The notes under the pieces were generated by a model. It was given only the letters and a program-made list of their open reading frames with translations, was not told the DNA's origin and did no database searches. From Streptomyces canus 299MFChir4.1 (GTDB taxonomy: Bacteria > Actinomycetota > Actinomycetes > Streptomycetales > Streptomycetaceae), in NCBI RefSeq assembly GCF_000383615.1, contig NZ_KB911593.1, positions 1 through 64,000 of the forward strand: a DNA stretch of 64,000 nucleotides, read 5' to 3'. Positions 40,369 through 49,264 of the stretch are shown piece by piece (positions within the stretch are counted from its first letter, which is position 1; each line of letters begins with the position of its first letter). A program made the translations under genes and the position numbers.

Positions 40369-42393
40369 ATGCGCATCCGTACGTCCTTCCCCTACGAGAC
40401 GGTGCACGACGACGTCCGCATCCCGCTCCCGGACGGGACACTCCTGTACGCACGCGTGTGGCGACCCCTCACCCAGGAACCGGTACCCGCGATCCTCGAA
40501 TACCTGCCGTACCGCCTCACCGACTGGACCGCGCCCCGCGACGGGCAGCGCCACCCCTGGTACGCGGGCCACGGCTACGCCTCGGTCCGGGTCGACGTGC
40601 GCGGGCACGGCAACAGCGAGGGCCTGCCGGGTGACGCGCACTCGGCGGCCGAACTCGCCGACGGGGTCGAGGTCGTCGACTGGCTGGCCGCGCAGCCCTG
40701 GTGCGACGGCTGGGTCGGCATGTTCGGCATCTCCTGGGGCGGCTTCGACTCCCTCCGGATCGCGGCCCTCGCACCCGAACCGCTCAAGGCGGTCGTCACC
40801 GTCTGCTGCACCGACGACCGCTACGACAACGACGCGTACTACAGGGGAGGTTCCGTCCTCGCGGCCGACATGCACGCGTGGGCGGCGACGATGCTGGCCT
40901 TCGTCGCCCGGCCGCCGGATCCCCTCCATGTCGGTGACGCCTGGCGGGAGATGTGGCTCGCGCGCCTCGACGCGGTCGAACCGTTCGTCCACACCTGGCT
41001 CGGCCACCAGACCCGCGACGACTACTGGCGCCACGGCAGCGTCCGCGAGGACGAGGACTACGACGCGATCGGCGCGGCCGTCCTCGCGGTCGGCGGCTGG
41101 CACGACCCGTACCGCGACACGGTCCTGCGGCTCGTCGAGCACCTGCCGGCCGACCGGGTACGGGGGATCGTCGGCCCCTGGTCGCACCAGTACCCGGACC
41201 GCGGCCTGCCGCCCGGCCCGGCGATCGGCTTCCTCCAGGAGACCCTTCGCTGGTGGGACCAGCACCTCAAGGGCATCGACACCGGCGTCATGAGGGAACC
41301 CCTCCTGAGGGCCTACGTCAGCGACTCCCACCCCCCGGCCACCGTCCTCGACACCCTGCCCGGCCGCTGGGTCGGCGAGCCGTCCTGGCCCTCCCCCCAC
41401 GTGACGACGGTGGCGTACGGCCTTCAGGGCGCCCCCGTCCTGGTCCGCTCCCCGCAGCACACGGGCGTGGACGCCGGCCGTTTCCGCCCTCTCGGGAACG
41501 ACGCCGACCTGCCGCCGGATCAGCGGGAGGAGGACGCCCGTTCGGCCTGTTTCGAGTTCGCGACGGGCGAGGAGACGTGGGTCCTCGGGCGGCCGCGGGT
41601 GCGGCTCAGGGTGACCTCGGAGGTGTCGCGCGGGCAGATCGCCGCGCGGCTCTGCGATGTCGCCCCGGACGGGTCGTCGACGCTCGTCACGCGAGGGGTG
41701 CTGAACCTCTCGGCCCGCCATGGACGGGACCGGGTAGTGCCCTGGGAGCCAGGGGCCACACAGGAGGTGGCCTTCGAGCTGAACGGCATCGGGCACGCCT
41801 TCCCGCCCGGTCACCGCATCCGGCTCGCCGTCTCCTCCGCGTACTGGCCGTGGATCTGGCCGCAGCCCGGCTCGCAGGCCGGATTCACCCTGGAGCCGGC
41901 GGGCAGTTTCCTCGAACTGCCGGTACGCGCGCGGGAATCGGCCTCGGACATCGCCTTCGAGGAGCCGGAGCAGTCGGCGCCGCTCGGGGTCACCCGCGGC
42001 GTAGCCGCTGACGGATGGAGCCCCGCCACCCTGGACGAACCCCGCCCGGAGCGCCTGGTCGTCCGTGACGTGGCCAAGGGCGAGTGGCGTCTGGAGGTCG
42101 ACCCCAGGTACGGCGGCACGCGCGTGTACCCCGACGGGCTGGAGATCACCGAGGACGCGCTGGAGACGTACACGATCGACGAGCAGGACCCTCTGTCCGC
42201 CCGCACCCGCTCGGACTTGACGATCCGGCTGCACCGCCCCGAGCTCGCCTGGGACACCACCGTCCGCACCCGCTCGGAGATCACCTGCGACGGGACGGAC
42301 TTCCACACCTCGGACGAGGTCGTGTGCACCGCCGGCGACGAGGTGGTCTTCCATCGGACGTGGGAGAAGCGGATCCCACGCACGGCCGGTTGA
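40369..42393 (+). CDS. CocE/NonD-family alpha/beta hydrolase
   Basis: The product is a 674-residue serine hydrolase. The N-terminal HDDVRIPLPDGTLLYARVWRP and YLPYRLTDWTAPRDGQRHPWYAGHGYASVRVDVRGHGNSEG are typical, and FGISWGGFDS carries the nucleophile (about S122, GxSxGG as in X-Pro dipeptidyl-peptidase/cocaine esterase). GGWHDPYRD supplies the acid and GPWSHQYPDRG the catalytic His. The C-terminal jelly-roll (PepX_C) includes TWVLGRPRVRLRVTSEVSRGQIAARLCDVAPDGSSTLVTRGVLNLS and FELNGIGHAFPPGHRIRLAVSSAYWPWIWP. No signal peptide. Substrate is an acyl or peptide derivative, otherwise unknown. The upstream interval 40118-40368 holds no other gene. Confidence 0.9.
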   Translation: MRIRTSFPYETVHDDVRIPLPDGTLLYARVWRPLTQEPVPAILEYLPYRLTDWTAPRDGQRHPWYAGHGYASVRVDVRGHGNSEGLPGDAHSAAELADGVEVVDWLAAQPWCDGWVGMFGISWGGFDSLRIAALAPEPLKAVVTVCCTDDRYDNDAYYRGGSVLAADMHAWAATMLAFVARPPDPLHVGDAWREMWLARLDAVEPFVHTWLGHQTRDDYWRHGSVREDEDYDAIGAAVLAVGGWHDPYRDTVLRLVEHLPADRVRGIVGPWSHQYPDRGLPPGPAIGFLQETLRWWDQHLKGIDTGVMREPLLRAYVSDSHPPATVLDTLPGRWVGEPSWPSPHVTTVAYGLQGAPVLVRSPQHTGVDAGRFRPLGNDADLPPDQREEDARSACFEFATGEETWVLGRPRVRLRVTSEVSRGQIAARLCDVAPDGSSTLVTRGVLNLSARHGRDRVVPWEPGATQEVAFELNGIGHAFPPGHRIRLAVSSAYWPWIWPQPGSQAGFTLEPAGSFLELPVRARESASDIAFEEPEQSAPLGVTRGVAADGWSPATLDEPRPERLVVRDVAKGEWRLEVDPRYGGTRVYPDGLEITEDALETYTIDEQDPLSARTRSDLTIRLHRPELAWDTTVRTRSEITCDGTDFHTSDEVVCTAGDEVVFHRTWEKRIPRTAG

Positions 42394-42642
42394 ACACGAG
42401 TTGGGCATTCCTGACCGTTTTACCCCTCTTGCGCTTGGCTGTGACTTGGCCCACGCGGACGAACGGATCGGCGAACATCCGGAATCTGTCGATCCACCTT
42501 TCGCCGTGCGCGAGTTGAGGCTTGGCGAACGCAAAGGATCAAGTGCCTCAAATGCCTCTTACCAAGGTCAATAGGCATCGCATGTGAATTCGCCACTTGT
42601 TCCGGACATGTGCTCTCGCATACGTTCCCGGCCTGTCGGGCG

Positions 42643-42824
42643 GCCGCCGAATCCTGCCACCGCCCGCTACACCCACCGAGAACCACGGCAGGAGCGGGGG
42701 AACCAGGTAAGTCGCCGGGCCGGATGTCTTCGGACATACCGGTACGGCTTGGGGTGAAGTCGCGCTTTTCGCAAGCGTGGCCGGGCAGCTCCCGCCCGAA
42801 CCCGACAGCTCACCTCGCAGGCGA
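42643..42824 (+). ncRNA. c-di-AMP (ydaO/yuaA) riboswitch
   Basis: The leader contains the conserved blocks in order: GCCGAATCCTGCC (42645-42658), GGCAGGAGCGGGGGAACCAGG (42687 on) pairing with the first, TTGGGGTGAAG (42749 on), then GGGCAGCTCCCGCCCGAACCCGACAGCT (42783-42810) and a closing GCAGGCG that can pair with the 5' CGCC. These are the hallmarks of the ydaO class, which in actinomycetes sits ahead of cell-wall hydrolase genes and turns expression off when c-di-AMP is high. The next codon start is 18 bases beyond, so control could be at transcription or at the RBS. Confidence 0.9.
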
Positions 42825-42841
42825 CGGAGAGGAACTTCGCC

Positions 42842-43324
42842 ATGCCCGCTGCCGCTCAGCACCGCCGTCCCGTTACCAGCCGTCTCGTCCGCAGGCTCGC
42901 CGTCGCCGGTACGGGCGTCGCCGTCCTCGCGCTCCCGCTCATCGGCGCGACCAGCGCGTCCGCGGCCACCCCGACCGTGCAGACCGCGACCACGCTCGGC
43001 TACTCCAACACCCTCGACGGCTGGATCCGGGCCTCCCTCGCCGTCATGGCGGAGCACGGCATCCCCGGCTCCTACGACGGCATCTACCGCAACGTCATCC
43101 GTGAGTCCTCCGGCAACCCCTACGCCATCAACCTCTGGGACTCCAACGCGGCCGCCGGCACGCCCTCCAAGGGCCTGCTCCAGGTGATCGACCCGACCTT
43201 CAACGCGTACCACGTGGCCAACACCTCGTGGGACCCGTACGACCCGGTCGCGAACATCACCGCGGCCTGCAACTACGCGGCGCAGCGGTACGGGTCCATC
43301 GACAACGTGTTTGGCGCGTACTAG
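42842..43324 (+). CDS. secreted transglycosylase (SLT domain), riboswitch-controlled
   Basis: The product is 160 residues from ATG 42842 (GGAGAGGA upstream). The signal peptide has VTSRLVRRLAVAGTGVAVLALPLIG and a likely Ala-x-Ala cut at SASA. The rest is a compact lysozyme-like domain: WIRASLAVMAEHGIPGSYDGIYRNVIRESSGNPYAINLWDSNAAAGTPSKGLLQVIDPTFNAYH, in which the Glu of IRESSGNP is the catalytic acid and GLLQVIDPTF the SLT motif II, then DPVANITAACNYAAQRYGS. It should cleave peptidoglycan glycan strands outside the cell during growth or germination. Control by the c-di-AMP riboswitch links it to turgor/osmotic signalling. Confidence 0.93.
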   Translation: MPAAAQHRRPVTSRLVRRLAVAGTGVAVLALPLIGATSASAATPTVQTATTLGYSNTLDGWIRASLAVMAEHGIPGSYDGIYRNVIRESSGNPYAINLWDSNAAAGTPSKGLLQVIDPTFNAYHVANTSWDPYDPVANITAACNYAAQRYGSIDNVFGAY

Positions 43325-43327
43325 GAA

Positions 43328-44140
43328 CTACGCCTGGCTGAACAGTCTTTCGAGGACGACGGCGATGCCGTCGTCCTCGTTCGACAGGGTCACCTCGTCG
43401 GCCACGGCCTTGAGTTCGGGGTGGGCGTTGGCCATCGCCACACCACGGGCCGCCCAGTCGAACATCGGGATGTCGTTGGGCATGTCCCCGAAGGCGATCG
43501 TCACCTCGGGCCCGAGTCCCAGGTGTTCGGCGGCCAGCGCGAGGCCGGTCGCCTTGGTGATGCCGCATGGCTGGAGTTCGACGGTCCCGGGGCCCGACAT
43601 GGTGACCGTCGCCAGCGAACCCACCACCGACCGCGCCGTGACCGCCAACTCGTCGTCGGACAGGTAGGGGTGGCGCAGCAGCACCTTGCTGATCGGCTCG
43701 CACCACAGGTCGTCGCGCCGGCCGACCCGCACCGCGGGCAGGGTCGGATGGGGCATCAGGTAGCCCGGTTCGATGAGCGTGAGTCCGTCGACTCCGTCCT
43801 GGTCCACGGCCGCGTACACCTGCCCGACCTCGGCCTCGATCTTGCCCAGCGCGGTCTCGGCCAGCTCCCGGTCCAAGGTCACCGACCAGAGCAGACGGTC
43901 CGCGCCGGCGTCGTACACCTGCGCGCCCTGTCCGCACACCGCGAGCCCCGTGCTGCCGAGGTCGTCGAGCAGCGGCCGCACTCTGGGCGCCGGCCGGCCC
44001 GTCACGACGAGATGCCGGGCCCCACCCGCGGCCACCCGTGCGAGCGCGGCCAACGACCGGTCGGAGAGGGTGTCGTCGGTCCGCAGCAGCGTTCCGTCCA
44101 GGTCAGTGGCGATCAGTGAATATGCGGAAGAGGCGGCCAT
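43328..44140 (-). CDS. Cof-type HAD-superfamily phosphatase
   Basis: This 270-residue hydrolase has motif I LIATDLDGTLLRTDDTLS (nucleophile and acid Asp), motif II HLVVTGRP, the C2B cap in the middle, motif III Lys in CGITKATGLALAAEHLG, and motif IV VTIAFGDMPNDIPMFDWAARGVAMANA. This is the complete Cof/YbiV-like set, so it dephosphorylates a sugar phosphate or cofactor phosphate in the cytoplasm. Its stop is only four bases after the convergent transglycosylase stop. A nearby sugar-import locus is suggestive but on a separate transcript. Confidence 0.9.
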   Translation of the reverse strand: MAASSAYSLIATDLDGTLLRTDDTLSDRSLAALARVAAGGARHLVVTGRPAPRVRPLLDDLGSTGLAVCGQGAQVYDAGADRLLWSVTLDRELAETALGKIEAEVGQVYAAVDQDGVDGLTLIEPGYLMPHPTLPAVRVGRRDDLWCEPISKVLLRHPYLSDDELAVTARSVVGSLATVTMSGPGTVELQPCGITKATGLALAAEHLGLGPEVTIAFGDMPNDIPMFDWAARGVAMANAHPELKAVADEVTLSNEDDGIAVVLERLFSQA

Positions 44141-44605
44141 GATCAGAGAATACGGATGGTTGGCCCCTCCGACTCGACGCGAACCGGACGGCTGCTGCTT
44201 TCACATGCGTTGACGGCGGTTCCGGTTCCGGGGTGCGGCGGTCACGCGCTGGTACGGCACGGCCCCGGCCGACGGACCCTGCCGGGCGCGGCCCGAAACC
44301 CTCGGCCGGTCGCGGGCGTTCACCACCACCGGCGGACCCTTGTGAAGGCCGCGAGCCTCCCGCTCTCCGGCGGCGGCCTCCCGGCCTCCCCACGAGCCGA
44401 CGGGTGGTCTTGGCCGAGGACTTCGACGGTGGGCCAAAGTGGCCGGTGCCGCTCGCGCTTCACCGGCTGCGGCGCCGCCGGCCTGACCGGCCGCATAGGC
44501 CACCTGACCGGCCGCCGAGACCGCCATGCGCGCCGTCGCGTTCGCCGCCGCGGAGACCGCTGTACCCCCGCGCCCGGGCCGCCCCTCGGCGCTTCCCGCG
44601 GAGCG
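44141..44605. other. 465-base stretch without a recognisable gene
   Basis: Short open frames occur on both strands (for example one with AEDFDGGPKWPVP on the plus strand), but they are Arg/Pro-rich, change frame often and lack starts with RBS. It could be a decayed gene. I could not name a family. No clear terminator was found for the LacI-type gene ending at 44606. Confidence 0.4.
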
Positions 44606-45634
44606 CTACGCCGAGTCCCGGACCACCAGTTCCGTCGGGAGGATCACTCCGGCCGTGTCCTCGCCCGCGATCTGGGCGAGGAGCATGCGGACCATCTCGG
44701 CGCTGATGCGGTCGAAGGGCTGACGCATGGTGGTGAGGGCGGGGGCGATGGCGGTGGCCGCCGGGGAGTCGTCGAAGCCGCCGACAGCGATGTCATCGGG
44801 GACCGAGCGCCCGGCCTGCTGAAGGACGCCCACCACACCCAGGGCCATGAGGTCCGAGGCGACGAACACCGCGTCCAGGTCCGGGGCCTGGGCCAGCAGG
44901 CGGCGGGCCGCCCGTTCGCCGCCGCTGCGCCGGAAGTCGCCCTCGACGACGAGTGCCGGGTCGTAGGGCAGGCCCGCCTCGGCGAGCATGTCCCGGTAGC
45001 CGGCCAGCCGGTCGGGGCCGCCCGGCATGTCCAGCGGCCCGGTGACCATGCCGACACGGCGACGGCCGCCGGCGAGGAGATGACGGACCATGTCCTGCGC
45101 GCCCTCCCGGTCGGCGGCGGCCACGTAACTCACCTTGGTCCCCCGCCCGATCGGCTTGCCGCAGACCACCAACGGGATCCCGGCGTCGTGCAGTTCTGCC
45201 GCGACCGGGTCACCGCTGTGGTTGGAGAGCAGCAGCACCCCGTCGACGTGGCCCGAGGTGATGTACCGGGTCAGCCGGCGCCGGTCGTCGTCGCTCTCGG
45301 CGAGCATCAGCAGCAGCGGGATGTCGTGCTGGGCGAGCCGCTCGGTGCAACCCCGCAGCAGGACGTTGAAGTTGGGGTCCTCGAAGAACTTCTCCTGCGG
45401 CTCGGTCAGCAGGAACGCCACCGAGTCCGACCGGCCCGTACTGAGGCTGCGGGCATGCCGGTTGACCACGTACCCGGTCTTCCTGACGGCGGCCTCGACC
45501 GCCCGCCGGGCGGCGGGCGAGACGTAGTGGCCGCCGTTCAGGAAGCGGGAGACGGTGCCCCGCGAGACGCCCGCCTCCCGGGCCACGTCGTGGATGGTCG
45601 GTGGCTTGCGGCGTCCGTTCGCGCTGGTGGTCAT
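44606..45634 (-). CDS. LacI-family repressor of the adjacent sugar importer
   Basis: The product is 342 residues from ATG 45634. The DNA-binding head TIHDVAREAGVSRGTVSRFLNGGHYVSPAARRAVEAAVRKTGYVVNRHARSL is a full LacI helix-turn-helix plus hinge (R-H-A-R-S-L). The effector domain shows VAFLLTEPQEKFFEDPNF, VDGVLLLSNHSGD, DREGAQDMVRHLLAGGRRRVGMVTGPLDM and DDIAVGGFDDSPAATAIAPALTTMRQPF, typical of carbohydrate-sensing members. It sits directly behind three import genes in the same direction. Candidate operators are the CTGTG…CACAG elements at 48984-48999 and 49083-49098. Confidence 0.92.
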   Translation of the reverse strand: MTTSANGRRKPPTIHDVAREAGVSRGTVSRFLNGGHYVSPAARRAVEAAVRKTGYVVNRHARSLSTGRSDSVAFLLTEPQEKFFEDPNFNVLLRGCTERLAQHDIPLLLMLAESDDDRRRLTRYITSGHVDGVLLLSNHSGDPVAAELHDAGIPLVVCGKPIGRGTKVSYVAAADREGAQDMVRHLLAGGRRRVGMVTGPLDMPGGPDRLAGYRDMLAEAGLPYDPALVVEGDFRRSGGERAARRLLAQAPDLDAVFVASDLMALGVVGVLQQAGRSVPDDIAVGGFDDSPAATAIAPALTTMRQPFDRISAEMVRMLLAQIAGEDTAGVILPTELVVRDSA

Positions 45635-45675
45635 GTTCCTCGTTCGGAGACGTTCGTGAAGGGGAGCCCGGAGCC

Positions 45676-46545
45676 TCAGGCCTTGACCGAGCCGCTCATC
45701 AGGTCCAGGGACCAGAACCGCTGGATCACCAGGAAGAGCCCGATCAGCGGGACGATCGCCAGCAGACACCCGGTGATGACCAGGGTGTACAGGGCCGGTT
45801 GCGAGGCGCCCTGGGCGAGCAGCGTGTACAGGCCGAGGGTGATCGGGAACTTCTCGTCGTCGGCCAGCATGACGTAGGGCAGCAGGAAGTTGTTCCAGAT
45901 GCCGACGAACTGGAAGAGGAACACCGTGATCAGCCCGGGCATCATCATCGGTACGGCGATCCGCGAGAAGATCCGCCACTCGCTCGCGCCGTCCATGCGG
46001 GCGGCCTCCATGAGTTCGGCGGGCACGGACGCGGCCGCGTAGATGCGGACCAGGTAGACGCCGTACGGCGACAGGATCGACGGCAGCAGCATCGCCCCGT
46101 ACGAGTCGGCCATGCCGAGCTTCGACAGCAGCAGGTACTGCGGTACGGCCAGCACGATGGACGGCACCAGGACGCCGGCCAGGATCATCTTGAAGACTGC
46201 CTCACGGCCGCGGAAGCTGTAGCGGCCGAGCGCGTAGCCGCCGGCGGCGGAGACCGCGGCGGAGAGCAGGGCGCCGAGACCGGCGTAGAAGGCCGAGTTG
46301 GCCATCCACCGCCAGAAGATGCCGTCCCGGTAGGCGGTCAGGTCGCTGAGGTTCTGGAAGAAGCCGCCGCCGGGGGCGAAGGTGAAGGTGGAGAAGAGCT
46401 CCGACCGGTCCTTGGTCGCCGCGACGACCACCCAGGCGATGGGGATCAGGCAGTACAGCGCGCCGAGGATCAGCACGAGCGTGGGCACCCAGGCGGTGCG
46501 GCGCGCCTTCGTGGTGGTGCCGGCGGTGAGGGTGAGGGGGGTCAT
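45676..46545 (-). CDS. sugar ABC transporter permease (MalG type)
   Basis: The product is 289 residues from ATG 46545, six helices. MILAGVLVPSIVLAVPQYLLLSKLGM and SPYGVYLVRIYAAASVPAELMEAARMDGASEWRIFSRIAVPMMMPGLITVFLFQFVGIWNNFLLP carry the EAA loop (EAARxDGAxxxxxFxxIxxPxxxP) that docks the ATPase. NSAFYAGLGALLSAAVSAAGGYALGRYSF is the usual inner core. No ATPase gene accompanies the importer; Streptomyces carbohydrate importers commonly share MsiK, which is encoded elsewhere. Start overlaps the upstream permease stop by four bases. Confidence 0.93.
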   Translation of the reverse strand: MTPLTLTAGTTTKARRTAWVPTLVLILGALYCLIPIAWVVVAATKDRSELFSTFTFAPGGGFFQNLSDLTAYRDGIFWRWMANSAFYAGLGALLSAAVSAAGGYALGRYSFRGREAVFKMILAGVLVPSIVLAVPQYLLLSKLGMADSYGAMLLPSILSPYGVYLVRIYAAASVPAELMEAARMDGASEWRIFSRIAVPMMMPGLITVFLFQFVGIWNNFLLPYVMLADDEKFPITLGLYTLLAQGASQPALYTLVITGCLLAIVPLIGLFLVIQRFWSLDLMSGSVKA

Positions 46546-47537
46546 GCCCGGTCCTCCCGGGTGTAGCGGTCGGAGATGCGCAGCAGGGTGAAGGACAGGA
46601 CGAACGTGGCCAGGGCCAGGACGACCGCGGTGGCGGAGGCGCCGTAGATGTCGGACTGGAGGAAGGCCTTGTCGTAGATGGCCATCAGGGGGCTCCACGA
46701 GCTGGGCAGGCCGTTGGTGAGCGGCTTGAGGGCCATCGGCTCGGTGAAGACCTGGAGGGTGGCGATCACCGAGAAGAAGAAAGTGAGCACCAGGGAGGGC
46801 ATCACGATCGGGATCTTGATCTTCAGGGCGATGCCCAGGTCGGTCGCACCGTCGATCCTGGCCGCCTCGTAGATGTCCGGCGGGATCGCCCTGAGGGCGG
46901 TGTAGATGACGATCATGTTGAAGCCGGTGCCGCCCCAGACCGCGATGTTCGCGAAGGAGAGGTAGAGGTTGCCGCCGTCGAACAGGTCGGGCTGCGGGAG
47001 GCCGAACTTGTCCAGCAGGTAGTAGAAGGGGCTGACGTCCGGCAGGTACAGGAAGCCCCACATGAGGGCGGCGATGATGCCCGGCACCGCGTACGGCAGG
47101 AAGATCATCAGCCGGGCGAAGGGCGCGCTGCGCGCCTTGGGCGTGTCCAGCATCAGCGCGAACAGCAGCGCGAGGCCCAGCATGGTCGGGATGACGATGA
47201 GGCCGTAGCCGAAGGCGCGCAGGATGCTGTGGCCGAACTCGGAGTCCTTGAGGACGTCGGTGTAGTTGCCGAGGCCGTTCCACACCTGCTCGCGGGCGCC
47301 CTTGCCGAGTCCGATGCCCTTGACCCGGACCTTGTGCAGGCTCAGCCAGATCGCGTACCCGATGGGCACGACGGTGAAGGCCGCGAAGAGGGTGAGGGTG
47401 GGCACCAGGAACCAGTACGGTGCGCTGCGGCCACGGCGGCGGGGGCGGCTGGGGCGGACGGACTGGGCGGTGCCGGTGCCGTCCGCCAAGGGCCCGGCCT
47501 CGGTGAGGACGGAGCCCTTGAGCGGAGCGCTGGTCAT
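46542..47537 (-). CDS. sugar ABC transporter permease (MalF type)
   Basis: The product is 331 residues with an extended hydrophilic N-terminus (about 35), then APYWFLVPTLTLFAAFTVVPIGYAIWLSLHKV, FLPYAVPGIIAALMWGFLYLPDVSPFYYLL, and the EAA loop PPDIYEAARIDGATDLGIALKIKIPIVMPSLVLTFFFSVIATLQVFTEP. A phase with six membrane helices fits MalF-type partners. Start and stop overlap its neighbours by four bases each, so the three import genes are one transcript led by the binding protein. Confidence 0.93.
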   Translation of the reverse strand: MTSAPLKGSVLTEAGPLADGTGTAQSVRPSRPRRRGRSAPYWFLVPTLTLFAAFTVVPIGYAIWLSLHKVRVKGIGLGKGAREQVWNGLGNYTDVLKDSEFGHSILRAFGYGLIVIPTMLGLALLFALMLDTPKARSAPFARLMIFLPYAVPGIIAALMWGFLYLPDVSPFYYLLDKFGLPQPDLFDGGNLYLSFANIAVWGGTGFNMIVIYTALRAIPPDIYEAARIDGATDLGIALKIKIPIVMPSLVLTFFFSVIATLQVFTEPMALKPLTNGLPSSWSPLMAIYDKAFLQSDIYGASATAVVLALATFVLSFTLLRISDRYTREDRA

Positions 47538-48865
47538 GCCTCGGTCACCTCGAAACCCTGCTTCTTCATGTCGCCGAAGGTCTTCGACTGCATGGTGGCG
47601 AGGGCGGAGTCGAACTGGGTCTCCTTCTTCGCCTTGCTGGCCTTGCCGAAGGCGTCCTGGAAGGTGGTGTAGGCCGTGTTGACGTTGGGGCCCCAGGCCG
47701 CGGCGGCGGTGGTCGCGGCGATCTCACCGGCCGTGGTGTAGAAGTCCGCCTGGTTCGAGAAGAACTCCGGCGTGGTCAGGACGTCCCCGGACTGGCCCTT
47801 CGTGGCGGCCGGGTAGATCGCGACCTCCTTGACCAGGGCGGCCAGCGCCTCCGGGTCGGTGTTCAGCCAGGTGGCGAACTTGGCGGCGGCCTCGGCGTGC
47901 TTGGAGTCGGTGGAGACGCCGGTGGAGGAACCGCCCCAGCTGCCGGTGACGTTCTCGCCGGACTTCCACTGCGGCAGCGGGGCCATGCGCCACTTGCCCT
48001 TGGTGTCGGGCGCGGAGGAGACCAGCACACCGGGCGCCCAGACGGCGGAGACCCAGGCGAGGTGGGTGCCCTTGTTGAGGGCGTTGTTCCAGGCCGGGGT
48101 GTACATCGGCTGGTTGTCGATGACGCCCTCCTGCACGAGCCCGCCCCAGAACTCGGCGACCTGCTTGGTGGCCGCGTCGTCGATGCCGACGGTCCACTTG
48201 CCGGACGGGTCGACGGTCCACCACTTGCCGCCGGCCTGCTGGGAAAGGCCCGCGAACAGGCCGGGGTCGTTGGCGGAGAACGTGGTCAAGTAGGCGTCCG
48301 GGACGGCCTTCTTGGCGGCGCGGGCGGTCTCGGCGAACTCCGTCCAGGTCTTCGGGACGGTGAGGCCGTGCTTCTTGAAGAGGTCCTCGCGGTAGTAGAA
48401 CATCAGCGGCCCGGCGTCCTGCGGGATCGCGTAGAGCGCGTCCGTGCCGAGGGTGACCATGCCCCACAGGCCCTCGGCGAACTGGGACTTGGTGTCACCG
48501 GCGTACTTGGTGATGTCGGCCAGGACGTCGTTGGAGACCAGGGTCGGCAGCGACTGGTACTCGACCTGGATGAGGTCGGGGGCGTTGCCGGCCTTCTTCG
48601 CGGTGATCAGCTTGGAGACGATCTCACCGCCGCTGGCCTGCTTGGACACGGTGACCGTGATGTCCGGGTTCTTCTTGTTCCAGATCGCGGCGACCTTCTC
48701 CATGTTCGGCGCCCACGACCAGTAGGTCAGCTTGACGGGCCCGCTGCTCTCGCCGGAGTCCTTGTCGTCGGAACCGCCACAGGCGGCGAGCGTGCCGGTG
48801 AGGCCGAGGGCTGCGGCCCCGGCAAGGATGGTGCGCCTGCTGATCTGGCGGCGGTTGATCGACAT
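47534..48865 (-). CDS. sugar-binding lipoprotein of ABC importer
   Basis: The product is a 443-residue extracellular solute-binding protein (family 1). The N-terminus MSINRRQISRRTILAGAAAL, then LTGTLAACGGSDD, has an Arg-rich start and lipobox LAAC (Cys29). KLTYWSWAPNMEKVAAIWNKKNPDITVTV and the Trp-rich WSWA/WWTVDPSGKW regions fit oligosaccharide binding. ATG 48865 has GGGGAG eight bases ahead. First gene of a four-gene unit (binding protein, two permeases, LacI). The GH53 remnant on the opposite side of the operator region suggests galacto-oligosaccharides as substrate, as in gan loci; this is inference. Confidence 0.92.
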   Translation of the reverse strand: MSINRRQISRRTILAGAAALGLTGTLAACGGSDDKDSGESSGPVKLTYWSWAPNMEKVAAIWNKKNPDITVTVSKQASGGEIVSKLITAKKAGNAPDLIQVEYQSLPTLVSNDVLADITKYAGDTKSQFAEGLWGMVTLGTDALYAIPQDAGPLMFYYREDLFKKHGLTVPKTWTEFAETARAAKKAVPDAYLTTFSANDPGLFAGLSQQAGGKWWTVDPSGKWTVGIDDAATKQVAEFWGGLVQEGVIDNQPMYTPAWNNALNKGTHLAWVSAVWAPGVLVSSAPDTKGKWRMAPLPQWKSGENVTGSWGGSSTGVSTDSKHAEAAAKFATWLNTDPEALAALVKEVAIYPAATKGQSGDVLTTPEFFSNQADFYTTAGEIAATTAAAAWGPNVNTAYTTFQDAFGKASKAKKETQFDSALATMQSKTFGDMKKQGFEVTEA

Positions 48866-48983
48866 CTACATCTCCCCTGACTTGGAACCAGCCGGTCTCG
48901 AGACGTCGCGCGTTCGCGGCAACCGCCGTGGGGGGAGGTTCTGCGGACGTGGCCGAGAGGCTGTGCGCGAGGGCCGCGCGACT

Positions 48984-49026
48984 CTGTGATCGTGCACAGT
49001 AGAGAATTGTTTCGGCCCCTTGTCAA
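48984..49026 (-). promoter_or_regulatory. promoter of the sugar importer with overlapping 16-bp operator
   Basis: On the minus strand TTGACA (49026-49021) and TCTACT (49003-48998) are separated by exactly 17 bases. The dyad CTGTG-CACGAT-CACAG (48999-48984) begins inside the -10 and covers the likely transcription start, the classical place for a LacI-type repressor. It lies about 118 bases before the binding-protein start codon. Confidence 0.8.
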
Positions 49027-49082
49027 TGGCGGGTGCGTGGGGTTACCTACTTGTTGCTCGCCGATGACAGGGGCGAGGTGAG

Positions 49083-49123
49083 CTGTGCACGATCACAGAA
49101 AATCAGGGGTTTTCTGTGATCGT
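49083..49123. promoter_or_regulatory. second operator, part of a 14-bp perfect inverted repeat
   Basis: CTGTGCACGATCACAG (49083-49098) is the first operator in the opposite orientation, 99 bases away. It overlaps a perfect inverted repeat ACGATCACAGAAAA / TTTTCTGTGATCGT (49089-49102 and 49110-49123, 7-base loop), which adds a third TGTGATCG half-site. Spacing suits DNA looping, and the element would also control a gene reading rightward, that is the former GH53 gene. Confidence 0.75.
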
Positions 49124-49264
49124 CAGGCGTTACGCCGACTCCCCTCGCCCCGTTCTACGGACCCCCTCGGGCGGCGAACTGATCGCAGCGCCGGTATCTC
49201 CGTGACCGTTCATGAAAGGCCCCCTCCTGCAATGGGCCGCTGCCCGGGGCGGCCGCCATCACGG

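Noticed and set aside
40297..42534. Long minus-strand open frame across the CocE-type hydrolase
   Set aside because: Antisense mirror of the hydrolase with no recognisable domain or ribosome site.
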